Assembly (NCBI RefSeq): GCF_019649055.1
Contig: NW_026570234.1
Span: forward strand, 1,736,001 to 1,800,000
Direction of reading: 5' to 3'
Length of the DNA stretch: 64,000 nucleotides
DNA from: Paramacrobiotus metropolitanus
Taxonomy: Eukaryota > Tardigrada > Eutardigrada > Parachela > Macrobiotidae
This document shows positions 1 to 11,195 of this stretch, one piece after another. Positions within the stretch are counted from its first letter, which is position 1; the number at the start of each line of letters is the position of its first letter. The notes under the pieces are model-generated. The model was not told where the DNA came from and did no database searches. It saw only the letters and a program-made list of their open reading frames with translations. A program made the translations under genes and the position numbers.

Positions 1-224
1 TCGGGGATGCCATCTTCCAGTCCAATCAGGTGGATGGATTTTTCGTCCTCCGGAGTTAACTCGCACTTCTTGCGAAGATGTTCCACGGCCGCTTTGCAGA
101 TAACGAAGGTAACTTTGTGATTACGTGCTCTTAGTTTGCGGGCCAGTCCCACCATCGGGATAGTGTGTCCGAATCCTGGGATCGAAATCAGCAAGAAATG
201 TTTTATGGTGTTCTGAGCTGCCAT
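1..224 (-). CDS. UDP-glycosyltransferase, N-terminal exon (partial)
   Basis: The minus strand reads from an ATG at 224 to the window edge without a stop. The first ~75 residues contain a hydrophobic beta-strand followed by PGFGHTIPMVGLARKL and then KVTFVICKAA, the pattern of the N-terminal Rossmann fold of GT1-family UDP-glycosyltransferases, which transfer sugar from a UDP-sugar to small lipophilic acceptors. The His of GHT is where the family's catalytic histidine lies. There is no obvious N-terminal signal peptide, unlike vertebrate ER UGTs. The C-terminal donor-binding signature and any membrane anchor lie outside the window, so the exact substrate class cannot be judged. Confidence 0.8.
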   Translation of the reverse strand, partial: MAAQNTIKHFLLISIPGFGHTIPMVGLARKLRARNHKVTFVICKAAVEHLRKKCELTPEDEKSIHLIGLEDGIP

Positions 225-2300
225 GGTAGGTACAGTAATAACTTTAAGCGAAGTTCACCGGCGCTGCTAGCGATCTGACTGTCTTGAGAAATCAAACAAA
301 CTGGCGAAACGTAGAAGTAAGACTATGATACAAAGCCGGAAAAGGTATCAGTTCGCTATCGCCGCCATGCGCTGATAAGATAAGCACTTTAATTGTTTGG
401 AAATGCTAATAATCAAAATACTACGAGCGCATGATTTATTCAGTAATGGATTTCTGCTCGGCATTCAAGGCGCTGTCACATCTTTCCCGCATTCATTGTA
501 ATTAGGTCTGATCATGAGCCAATAATTTTGTCAAATTGCATTTCACAATTAGCATTGCCTGAAATTTGCTCTGGTTCTGCAAAGTGCGCATCAAATTAAT
601 GGAAAGAATTTCCTTTAATTCGTTATACAAGCGCAGTACGAGTTCTGTAATCGATCTGCGGTGGCACTTGCCAAGGAATACGTGTAATGGTAATAATTAT
701 TATTAATAACTGACAACGGTAGTACATTTTTCTTGTTCTGCTGGCTTGCTGTGATCTAAATGATGAACTCTGTTATTGGCGTATTTCACAGAAAGAAAAA
801 CTTTGAGCGACTGCTATTTCAGAATGTGTGGAAATCAACCGTTTCTGATTGCCGAGCGTCCAGCTCAACAGCAGTCTTATCTTTACATCCTGCTTCTGAT
901 TCAGTGGTGGCGCTCCACCTAGTCGTTTACACGCTTACGGCGTTACGCCAACCGATGAATAATGATTAATGTGAGATCGATTAATGTGATGTGCTTAACA
1001 AGACTGAATACGATCCTGACAAAACGTTTGTACGAACCGCGGCTCCGGTAATCCGCCGCCATATCTTCGTCCATACTCCATCTGATGACCATCGCCACAA
1101 AAGAACGTCATCAGATTGTTAAAGATAATAATTTTTGTTTACTAGTATATCTCGTGATCGATTCCCCGCTTGATTAAGCGGGTGTTGAGCGTGAAGTGGC
1201 AGCTGTGGATGTTGGTTGTGGTTCGACAGGGTGCATTTCTTTGCAAGTTCGCAGGCCAAACTACACGCCAGATTCATAGCTACACGCATATCAGTAAGGG
1301 ACAGTCTAACTGCGGAGCGCATTTACGCATTGTGGCAAACGTAGTGCAGTGGCCATCGTGCTAGGCGCTAACATCGCGCTTAAGAAGAGATTATACCGAT
1401 TTCGACCTCTTTCGACTATTCTCACTGGCACAATGCGTGCGCTTGTGCTACATCATAAGTTCATAACTACACATCTGACCTAACACTATGATATTTTCAC
1501 TACATTGAAAGTCTGAAATTGGTTAGACAATTTTAATAGGTAAAAGTCACTGATCAAAAGCCGTTATTTTCCGGATGTAATAACAATTCAAGCAGATTTT
1601 TGAAATTTTTCTTTCAAACGTAGCGATGTGCTCCGCTAAAATGACTAAAGTTCTGTGGAGCGTTTTTCCAAAAAAACAACCATTCTTGAAAAAAACAAAC
1701 TTTTTGACACCCAAAGTTACTTTTTTTTATTTTTGACAGAATATACAAACATTTTCTGCGAAAACGCTCCACAATTCTTCTTGAAAATAATTTTTCTTAA
1801 ATCTGATCAAATGTCAGAATTTTCTGACATCTTTGAAAATTGTTATTGAGTTTAGAAGTCATTTTTGGAAAAATTTTCAGAACGTGGCGAAGAACCCTCT
1901 TTTGTTCTGCGCTTTCCTTTGCTCTTACCGATTCTGCGCTTGCAGGGCCGCCACACCACATTGTGTGCACACCGAAGAGTGGACTTTGGCCACTCTTTCA
2001 TGTGCACTCACGGGACAGCGCTATGTCTTTCCATTGTCTAGCGCCTTTGTCATGCTCTATGCGTCCTCACTGTGTAAACATGAGCTTTGTCTGCTCCTAT
2101 CACACTTGCAAGCTGGCATGGTATATATGACAACCACAAGGCATCTTCCAGAATGAAAGAAGCGCTTCTTGAAGCAATCTTTCTTTCACTGATTTTGACC
2201 ACAGGTGGCAGTAGCGTAGAAAGATGCGCCAGCCCGCCAAATCGCCCTGGTCGGCAACGAATAACTTTTTTCGTTGCTACCTAATTCTACTCAACTCCCG
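225..2300. other. Intergenic; no gene supported
   Basis: Only short unsupported reading frames are present. 1560-1860 is A/T-rich with homopolymer runs. I see no splice-bounded exon with convincing coding character, and no RNA gene. Confidence 0.5.
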
Positions 2301-2304
2301 CCTA

Positions 2305-3600
2305 CTAATAGATGTAACCCTTCTTATTACACTGTAGAATTTCGAAAATCTCATTTTCGATCTTGCTACCATAGTATAAACTCTCCTTAATATGCGTTAG
2401 CTGCACCTTTACGTGCTCATCATCCGGACGGGCTTGTACATGGCCATTCCATAATAGCCGTCCCTTTACCGAAAACACTTTGTTAAAGCACATAATGCAT
2501 GGATCACACATTCCCAACAGCAGAAGACTTGGAGAAATTCATTTTTATCAATTCTTCCGCGGTCGCGATCATCAGGCACACGGGTTTGTGAGGCATCATA
2601 CACCGAAAAAAACAGCGATAAGACCGGAGACGTTTACGGTGCACATGTGCCTCGTGTTGGAGGAGCATCAAAGTTGGATGTTGTAGCAAAATACCGACCA
2701 AGACCGCTTGCGATCAGCAAATGCGTTCATTCCAATAATCCAGGTGTATAACTTGATTGTATAACTCGATTTCGATTAACCGCGCAAACACCATGTCCGT
2801 ATCTAATTTTTATGCTTGAGAGTAATAAGCGGCTGCGCACAAGCTCAGTATGTCTAAATAAGCACATGAACCGCATTTTCCGAATTTTGTGGGCATTTTC
2901 CGGTTCGTTGGGAGTTAACCCGGTCACGTATGGCATGCGTACCTCCCTAAATGTAATTAGAATTCTGTGTTATCAATAAGCGAAATCGTTGCACCGCTAT
3001 TCTTCTGCAGTCAAAGTTCAACGCTCAACGTCCAATGGCTTTTTCCACTTTAGCTTCGTTCTCAATCACTAGATACACCATACAGTATCGATAATTTTCC
3101 CTCTGATCAAAAGTACTCTGTAAACCCACAATTTAACGCTACATGCAACTAATAGAGCGTCTTTACGCTTAGCCTAATTAAATTTATTCTTGTTTAAGCG
3201 CAAGGTCTCCCCTTTATCAGCGGAAAAACACATATATCTACGGAAATCCAGATGGCAGTGTCTGTAATCATCTAATAAAATAAAGGGCAACGCACTAATT
3301 AACGTAGAAACAGTTATTTACACCGAGTTACAGTACTATCTTTTCCGCTTGACGGAGCCGGATGTACTGGATACAGCCCACTGCGCTTTAAACATAACAG
3401 CACGAATTAAGCTTGCCAGAAAATGCACTGTGACAATGGAGTAATGCTCTGTAAAAATCGTTCTCGTCTGTTTTGCTTCATTTCTATGTTAAAAATGGTG
3501 TGCACAAAAATTAATTTATTTGCACAAAAGCAGCTGAGCGTCTGCGGATTTCTAAGAAACCAGCGAAAGTCGGGGAGGTTAAAAATGATAGAATTCATAA
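2305..3600 (-). repeat. Left copy of a tandem duplication; downstream part of an unknown membrane-protein gene
   Basis: Several blocks match 7645-8799 in the same order and orientation: around 2525-2620 versus 7735-7805, 2905-3020 versus 8085-8190, and 3410-3490 versus 8600-8680. On the minus strand the last block conserves a reading frame around RERFLQSI / RERFLRSI. The 2525-2620 block corresponds to the end of a hydrophobic segment that is open in the right copy but hits stop codons here, because this copy carries roughly 30 extra bases. This is therefore probably a decayed 3' portion of the gene at 3640-7478, or of a paralogue. Function is not recognised. Confidence 0.5.
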
Positions 3601-3639
3601 CACAATTACTTTTTAATGTACGGGGAAGGATTACATGCG

Positions 3640-6600
3640 TTAGCCACTTTCGTGACTTTCCACCACAAGACCACTGTCTTCATAGCAACGCGTGTATAAG
3701 AAAAGGGAACACCAAAACCGTTGTGCGCCCTCCTGGTGAAAGATTTGCACCCGGTCCTTCTCCAGTCTGGCCACGGATAAGTCGAAGGACCCGTTGACCG
3801 GACGCACAGTGTACTCTGTCCATATGGGATTGCCGTACACTTCCAGGTACGTGGACATGGACATTTGCTGCAAGTACACTGTGTGTCTCAATTACTTTCA
3901 GCACCAAGTCTCTTCAGTTTTCTCATTATAAGCTGCTAGAGAGAAATGGCCCGGCACATGGTACCAACATCCACAAATACGAGTACTCATATGATGAAAT
4001 TTTCACTTTCGCGCACTTTGAAACGCTTTTATTAGCAACGCGTTGTTGTGCAACACTAACGGTTTTCGTGCCAATAAGTACTATTCATTTGGTTTCGCTT
4101 ATTTAATTCCAGATCCTATGTAATAACTTGTAAAATAAATTCGAATTGCAGGATGCAATAAAACAGTGTGCAGAACTGTCGCTAAGTGCGCGAAAGTGAA
4201 CTTCGGTAAACAGACACGAATTTAGTACCACGAAGCAGCCATTTTCCTGAACAAACCTGAGGCGCGGCCCGATCTTGACGCGTCGGAGTGTTAAACGCAA
4301 ACCGATGCACACGTAACACTCCAGACCCTTCATATGTCATCTGGAACTGCTGATCGGCTATCTGCCGGATTTCTTGAACAAACGGCGGCTCGGCTACACC
4401 TACGTAAGAACTACCAGTTTAGGAATTAAAGTATATCTCGGCTTTCACGATGAGGCAGATGTATGGTGGAAGGAATTTAGACTGGCGTGTTCACATACTG
4501 CTGTTGATGTTTCTTAGCCGGCGCAACACCAGCGGCGATACAACGCGTCGAAACTGCGCGGAATGCTGGTGTTCTCTCCATTGCCCGTCGATCAGCACGT
4601 GATCGGCACACATCTGGGTCGAAAAACCCAAAAATATCTAACTTTTTGTACTGCATAATTTTAGGCTAATGGTATGACATTTACCACATTCAGCGTTGGT
4701 AATGGTGTCGATGGATCCAAGGACATGCGAATGGTACGGTTGCGGGAAAGTTGGCCGTCCGATCCGTTTTGCATATGGCTGCGCGCTATCATGGTAAAGG
4801 TCAACTCCCCGTTGACGCCCATGGCGGCGGTAGTCTGCAGTGAATTCATCCACACTCATTACTGCTCGTGACCATGCACTGCGTTCGTCGGTGTACCAGG
4901 ATTATGCCTTTCTCAGAATGCAGTGACTGTTCGACGATCTCGCCGATTCTGATCCGAAGAGAAGTGTTTCGGCAACTCTCCTCCGTCATTACAACATCTC
5001 GACTGGCCGGTTGCTTAAAGATTCGTAGATGCCGTGGAGTAGCGCAGGTGTCGTTCTTAGCATCTGTCGGCAATTACTTACAGTTATGTCATGTATTAAG
5101 TTTGACTATGTTGGAGAACTGTATTACGTATGTAGTACGGTATATAGGGGGCAAAAGTAAACGTGTTCCACCGTTCCCTTGTACTGCTGCCGTCACCCGG
5201 CTGGACTTTGACGTTGTGGCTGAACATGGCGCTTATGTACCGCGCCAGATTTAACCACATGTATTGCCGTAACGTCACACTCCAGGCGGGTGACGGCAGC
5301 AGTACAGGGGAACGGTGGAACGCGTTTACTTTCGCCCCTTATATAAATTTATTGCAAGGCACATAAAATTTAATTACGGGAATGGACGCGTGCCGAAAAA
5401 AAGCAGACAAATCTCCGCGTTTACAGCCGATGACATGTATGATGGTAGAGTAATTATTTCTTTGAAACCATTGCCACTGATTAACGGAACATTGCTGACG
5501 GAGTAATTTTTCGTTAGGCGTAGCGCTGTATCGTGATACGTCTAAAAGGCAAGAGATAGAGATTTTGGTTGTTTTTTCAATGTTTAAATTTTAACTGTAA
5601 AGTAGTGTGCCCGCGCTTGAAAAGGCAAAATTCGTACGTAAGACGTACGTATTACACGACATAAATGTATGTCGTATTAAAGGCATATTATCCATGTTAA
5701 GACTAGCCTTAACATGGATATGCCTTTTAATACGGCATACATTTATGTCGTGTAATATCTTGGGAACGTAATTTGTAACACTTAAGAAGTGACAGACTTG
5801 AGGCTCTGGAATGTGTAACACAGGACAGACAAAAACGGAATTCTGTAGACTGCAAAGTTGCAGACTCAGGAGACACAGAAGGTTTATGTATGCGTGTTAG
5901 GTGTGTGAAAGAGGGCAGGGCAATGGGCATAGCTGCCTCGTTGAAACAGTGGTAAAAAATTTGCAGAAAAAACACTTACGCCTCCGGCAGTGTTCCGACG
6001 TTTCCGGGGGTCGCCACGCTAGTGATTTCTTAAAGCTAGACTGTTTGTTGGATTTACACGAGAAATCTAAATATTTGCTGCATACCGGTATCTAAAAAAC
6101 GGAAGGCCCCGGAAGGTGCTGTGGTCACATTAGTCCGTATCTCCTCGAATGTACCGTGATACGGCCAGGGCACAGTGCGCTTATACACCAAGGTCACTGT
6201 CTCGTTGTTGACGGTGATATTCTGTGCAGTGGAAAATGTCAGATAATCTCGAACACGGTAAGGCTAAGACTGTACGCGTACAATTTATAATTTTACACGG
6301 CCTTTTGCCAAACGATAAAACCGCTTTTTCACTCTTATAATACAGAAAACGGTTTTTGAATGCTGTATATTATGTCACCTGTGTTATGGTGTTCCACTGC
6401 CAGTTAAAGGTCTCTAGGACTCTCTGCTTGGGGGGCGTGGTTTCTGGCGCCCTCATATCGATGGTGATGTGTGTGGACAGCGGTGTAGACTCGTCCATTG
6501 TAGCATTGAAATCCTGTTCGCACGCTATACACCTGTCACTTCATAGCCAGTAAAAGCTAACCTTAGATTGCTTACAAGACCCGAAAGGGTATACAGAGCG

Positions 6601-7478
6601 CCAGTCAGATAAACACCATAGTGATGCTCGACCAGCTGGACACCGGACGGTATGGCTGGGCCGTACGCGTACGATATGGCGAACTGGTTGGGTTTGTGGT
6701 TCGCCATTTGTGTTACCGACATAACGCTTTTGTTTGAGAAGGAAAACGCACCGTTGAGACCTGCAAAGCACCGAAAGGTTTGTAGTGTTAAAACTGTACC
6801 GCGTCGTCGTCGACGTACTGCGATTGACCAAGTCCATTTTGTCCAGAATACATTCATCTGGATCGATCTGGAAGGCGCCCAGAATATACCAGCGCACCGC
6901 CAGCTGGTAGAAAGGTGCCGGTTGTCCGTTGACGCTCTGCAAAATTTGATGGCCTTTTTTCCGCGCAACAAAACACCGCACGTCCGGTAGATCGAAGATT
7001 GATAAAATTATCTGGTAACGTACCACGTCCATTCCTTCCTCCTTGGGAGTGAAAACGATGCCGGTTTCCGTGATACCGCCAGCCGGATGGCTTTGTATGG
7101 CAGCATGGAGACTTGTGTTGACCATGGTGAACGTCACCTGCTGCAAGTGAAGAGAAGTGACCAGGAGTTTTGTACCCAAACTAGACCTATGTAATCTTAC
7201 CAAACCAGTTGTTTCCACCGTACCTCTTTGATATTGCTGTTCGTCAAAGTGACCTTTGCGTTCAGTGCAAACGGAATGCATCGATGGAAAAAATTTAACG
7301 GTTTTGCGGCGTTTTGTAGAGTTAGGCAGTATTCGTAAGGATGCTTGGAACTGGCATCTTTAGACAAAAATTCAAAGCTGCTTCCAGTGGATGAGCTGAT
7401 GATATTATCCGGGATATCTACAAGCAAATATATTACTAACATCATAAAAGCACTTTTATTCGGCATCTGCCAGCACAT
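3640..7478 (-). CDS. Unrecognised multi-exon gene, probably secreted or ectodomain protein
   Basis: I could chain minus-strand exons with consistent phases: 7478-7206 (hydrophobic start MLVIYLLV, a possible signal peptide), 7140-6819, 6760-6576, 6513-6379, 6221-6086, 6028-5980, then after a gap in my model ...-4897, 4834-4685, 4346-4257 and 3867 to about 3750. Most introns are near 60 nt; examples are 7141-7205, 6761-6818 and 6514-6575. The protein has several N-glycosylation sequons and beta-rich stretches such as ELTFTMIARS, QVTFTMVNTS and ETVTLVYKRTVPW, suggesting repeated extracellular beta domains. I do not recognise the family. Exons between 5980 and 5070 and the 3' end are unresolved; that gap also contains two hairpin elements. 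The downstream flank is duplicated at 7.6-8.8 kb. Confidence 0.5.
5141..5345. repeat. Foldback (MITE-like) inverted repeat
   Basis: The first ~85 bases, starting TATATAGGGGG, reappear in reverse complement at the right end (…CGCCCCTTATATA). Mismatches are scattered, with a spacer of about 40 bases. Arm cores share GTTCCACCGTTCCC and GTACTGCTGCCGTCACCC. No coding capacity is visible. It lies in an unresolved intron or gap of the neighbouring gene. Confidence 0.65.
5651..5756. repeat. Long near-perfect hairpin (~50-bp arms, 5-6-base loop)
   Basis: ATTACACGACATAAATG at the left arm pairs with its reverse complement at the right arm, and pairing continues to a tiny loop near 5702-5706 with only a few mismatches and a small bulge. 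It could be a miniature foldback element or a transcribed hairpin. Confidence 0.65.
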
Positions 7479-7518
7479 GTGTCAATACGCGGGCGCACAT
7501 TTACACTGATTCAAATGA

Positions 7519-7641
7519 TTAAATTTTAAACATTAAAAAACATCCAAAATCGTTAGTGTCCTTCGAGGTTTTTGGACGTGTGTTAAGAGTACCCAAAACA
7601 GCGGCTGCATTGTCTCTGACTACTGCTAGACTAAAACGTTG
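7519..7641 (-). pseudogene. 5'-truncated 3' end of an RLE-type retroelement
   Basis: The minus strand codes QRFSLAVVRDNAAAVLGTL followed by a tail ending NDFGCFLMFKI and a stop. This matches the last ~38 residues of the large element protein at 13040-15906 (QRFSLAVVKGNAAAVLGTL ... NDFGCFFNV). The bases after the stop also match (TTAAACATTAAAAAA stretch). Homology stops abruptly at about 7641, as expected for incomplete reverse transcription. Confidence 0.75.
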
Positions 7642-7644
7642 TCA

Positions 7645-8799
7645 TCATTGATTCTTTTCGAGTATGTTCCCGTTACCGAAAACACTCCGTACTGCGCGCA
7701 CGTGATCGATCGCATCCGCTCCACTGCGGAAGACCTGGAGAAATTCGCGGGGCAGCCGGGTTTGTGAGGCATCACACCACGACAGGATAGTGATAAGCCC
7801 TGAAAAGGTTATGGTTAAAAACTCATGGTTGTTAAGCATCAAAGTTAAAATTAATATTATCGTTTTAAGAAAATACCAATAAAAAGCGCTTGTAATCGAC
7901 GTTGTGCAGATAGTAATCCACCAGTGCCTTTCATTATAGCTACTCAGCAATGCACAACTTTGTTTCAGAAAACTGCTTAATCAGTGTATTGCATTTGTGT
8001 TTCTAAAAGCATGAAACGGCTGATGAATTGCAGTGTGGGGAGATCAGTGATGAACATTTGCCGGGAATTTGCCCGTGAGTTGGAAATTCACCGGTCACGG
8101 TATGCAGTTTGCGCCTCACTAAACGTTAAGCAAAATTCTCCGTTATCAGTGACCGGAATCGGTGCACCGCTGTTACTCAGCAGTCAAGGTGCAAACCACT
8201 GCTCAGTAGCGCTTTTTTATTTAAAATACGCTTCGAATCTGTTACACTAAATAGTAGTGCTTATTCCCGATTTTAAAAAGTAAAAAGCCGTTGTTTTTAA
8301 ATGTAATATATATGTATTTTAAATATTTTTTTAAAATATAATGTGTGTAATTGGAACGTCTTACTTTTCATGAAAACGAAGGACTGTACGATTAACCACA
8401 TTCTCTCTCTCTTTTTATGTACGCACAAACGACCAAACATCCATCTTGGTGAGCGGAAACATTTATCCAAATTCAAATCACCGTGCCTGGTACTTTTATC
8501 GGAAGCGCATCCGCACAAGCACTCCATGCGTTGCTGTTTACACTGTACTTTCAGCTTGACGGAGCCGAAAAAATGCATAAGCGACGGAATATTTCAAATT
8601 TCGGCTTAACAGACAATGCGCAGGGATAATAATACTCCGTAAAAAGCGTTCTCGTTTTGCTTGACCGCATTTCCTTGTTACAGTGACGTGCGAAGCGACC
8701 GGGTATGTTACATGCATCGCCGGTCTCATATACCATGCGCAGGACACGAAGTCTGAAGGCCACTATTTGTTTCAATAAGCCTATAGAATGTTGCGTCAA
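7645..8799 (-). pseudogene. Right copy of the tandem duplication; truncated unknown membrane-protein gene
   Basis: This paralogous block matches 2305-3600. Its minus strand keeps an open segment with two hydrophobic stretches (around FYWYFLKTIILILTLML and FLTITFSGLITILSW) followed by a polar tail ending near a stop at 7645. No counterpart of the upstream ectodomain exons is found before 8800, so it looks like a truncated duplicate. Family unknown. Confidence 0.4.
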
Positions 8800-9102
8800 A
8801 CTGGGCGGTTAATTACCGGCAACGAAAGCCGCTCAACAAAAGTAGTCTGACGTCTTTCCGGTTATTAGGTGCTTCGGCTACTTCCGGATTCTTTCATCCC
8901 GTTCACGTGATACATTTATTTCAACAGCCCAGCACTTGTATTAATCGGATTGAAAGCTGAACTTAATAAGCTCTGGTATCCGGCACTCTCGGCTGGATTG
9001 TTGGCAGATTTTAGCGCTACGGAATCTGCTGATAAATTTAAGGCTTCTAGCTGAAACAGCGCGCGGTAGAAGCCAAAGTCTAAAACATTTCTTCAGCAAA
9101 TT

Positions 9103-10009
9103 ATGGCGCTAGTCACCTTCTTTTGCGCAAGCAGCGCCGGGCTGATTATTCTGCTTGGTTGTTTAGCGTGGGGTTGCGAAGGGCGGGCATGGTTCCGTAA
9201 CCCGCTAAGACATTCCAGCGCAGTCTTGCCGTCGCTGAAAAGTTCTGCTCAACACACTCGGCATCGGAAAACTGTGGTAAGACAGCTATTTGCGCTTCTT
9301 AAGACATACACCTCAGTGGTTTTTTATAAGCAGTTCTGTGATTGCTTTAAACGTTATGTGAAATATTTGCCTATGATTTTCTTGCCGTCGGAGCGCTACC
9401 AGGAAAAGCGACTTGATAAAAATTCGTATTCCGCTTTTTAGATAATTTGTTTGAATTGGGATGATAAAATCAGAGTAGGCCCAGTTCAACTGAAAATGCG
9501 GGAAAGTGCCGGTTTTGGTGACCTTTACATATTTTTCCAACCTTATGAATTAGAGGCGCAACAGACCCGTAAAGGGCTGATTATGGAATTTGGGTTGAGA
9601 CGCTTTTGTTACATTGTATTAACAGCTGCATTTTAATAGGCGCTGTATCCCAGCAAAATGGCGCCGCTGCTGCTTTATCAACCGGCGAACCGCTTCATTG
9701 GAAACCCAGAAGTTACGTCCGCTGAGCTGGAAGGTACACCGCGCTTACGCGGCGCTCAAGTGCCGGTTAAGCGCAACTGCCGTTGGGCTCCCAGTGTCAG
9801 CCACATGGGATACGCATTCCTGTGAGCACTCAAGACGCCACACACCTACTCTTTGTAGGATCCGTCCAACTGAAGAGCAAAAGGATTATGCGTCAGCCAC
9901 ACCCTGCGATCGGAATAATAAAATTTTCAGTATTACAATTAATGTTTTCGTTTTACTGACTAAGAAATATCTACAAGCAAAAACTGAGCAAAAAATAAAG
10001 ACGGTGTAG
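9103..10009 (+). CDS. Possible small secreted protein gene (tentative)
   Basis: An ATG at 9103 opens a strong signal-peptide-like sequence (hydrophobic GLIILLGCLAWGC). The frame stays open to a possible donor GTAAGA near 9275. A phase-compatible acceptor (…CTTTTTAG, near 9430) leads into an open stretch containing VGPVQLKMRESAGFGDLYIF. A third open stretch follows a TTTTAATAG acceptor near 9637 and is rich in basic residues and cysteines. Junctions are not certain and I recognise no family. The signal peptide is the best-supported part. Confidence 0.3.
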
Positions 10010-10900
10010 AGTGGTAATTGTCGTACCTACGTTTGATATCATGTTCATGGCTGTTGGTGTTGATTTCTTTAAAGAGTTGTTTCGTTCTAGATTGTTTTGC
10101 TTTACCCTTGTTAACAATCAGCCGTTTCTTTAGTCCTGTAATGACCTGTACTGTACGCTGCAATAAATACATTGCGGTGCAGCGTAATAGCTTGATTTGT
10201 TGCAATGGGAAAGCTATTCACATGAAGACCGTCTTTTTGTTTCCGGTGCGAGTGCAAACTGAATCACTGATCCATAAGGTAATCGCTAATTGTAATGATG
10301 GGTCTTGATTATAGATGTCTTGTTAACAATGCACGATAATTCCCGGTAACACCGGACCAGAAGATTCTCGGACGTGGTTCCGGCATTCTGTGTTCTGCAG
10401 GTTCTGTGTTTGTTTCTTAGATTTTCAGTGAATCAGGGAGCCTGCGGAAGCGACTTATTGCTAGTACTAAATCTTCCTTTAGCTAGTAGCTTGCAGTCAT
10501 AAATAAAGCAAAGTGCAGTGTCCCGGTGTCATTCCGCTATTTATTAATATAATAATAAGCCCCACCATCATATTACTTCCAAAAATTAAGCGGTTTGATA
10601 CTGAAACAAACCTTAAAAATTAGTTCGAGTACAACTTTACGAGTTAGAAGAAACATTTAAACTGCGCACATTAAGAAAACGGGTTAATTTTTTTGCCCAT
10701 TACAAAATGCAGGAAGAAAGGTCAACGCTAATTCACCACAGCGTCAAAATCCGGAACAGATCGTGTTGAGGTTCAATAAATTATCATGTACAGTATTATG
10801 ACAATAAATTACGAGATCACATATAGCTTGATTTTACCTGGATGCGGAAATTGCGGCATTATCTTTAAAGGCAATAATTATTGTGAGACAAAGATGTATC
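10010..10900. other. Intergenic; no gene supported
   Basis: A/T-rich sequence with no convincing exon, and nothing repeated within the window that I could see. Confidence 0.4.
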
Positions 10901-11195
10901 ATGTGTGACTGGACTTTATCAACCTTCCGTCCCAGTGTGTTAACGCAAAGATAATAAAATCATTGAATTAAAGATGCGCATTTCTGCTACGAGCATCTAG
11001 TGTATGAAAATAATGTTATCGCATGAGAAGCCGATTTTATACCGTTTGTTTCCACAGACTTATGACGAATAAGCTTAACATTAAGATAAGAGGGAAAACA
11101 AAATCTTTTGCACTGACGCGATAAAAGACATTTCTTGCGATTTCCACGCTTACTATAACAGTTCTACAATTTATTAACATTCCCATGCAAGCATC
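10901..11195 (+). promoter_or_regulatory. Conserved upstream region of MAM-family gene
   Basis: This stretch is recognisably related to the 5' flank of the paralogue at 21811. Shared blocks include GCCGATTTTAT / ACCGATTTTAT, a GTTTGTTTC...CTTATGACGAA block and a GATAAGAGG block, in the same order. Co-duplicated or conserved 5' flank is the direct observation; a promoter role is inference. Confidence 0.35.
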
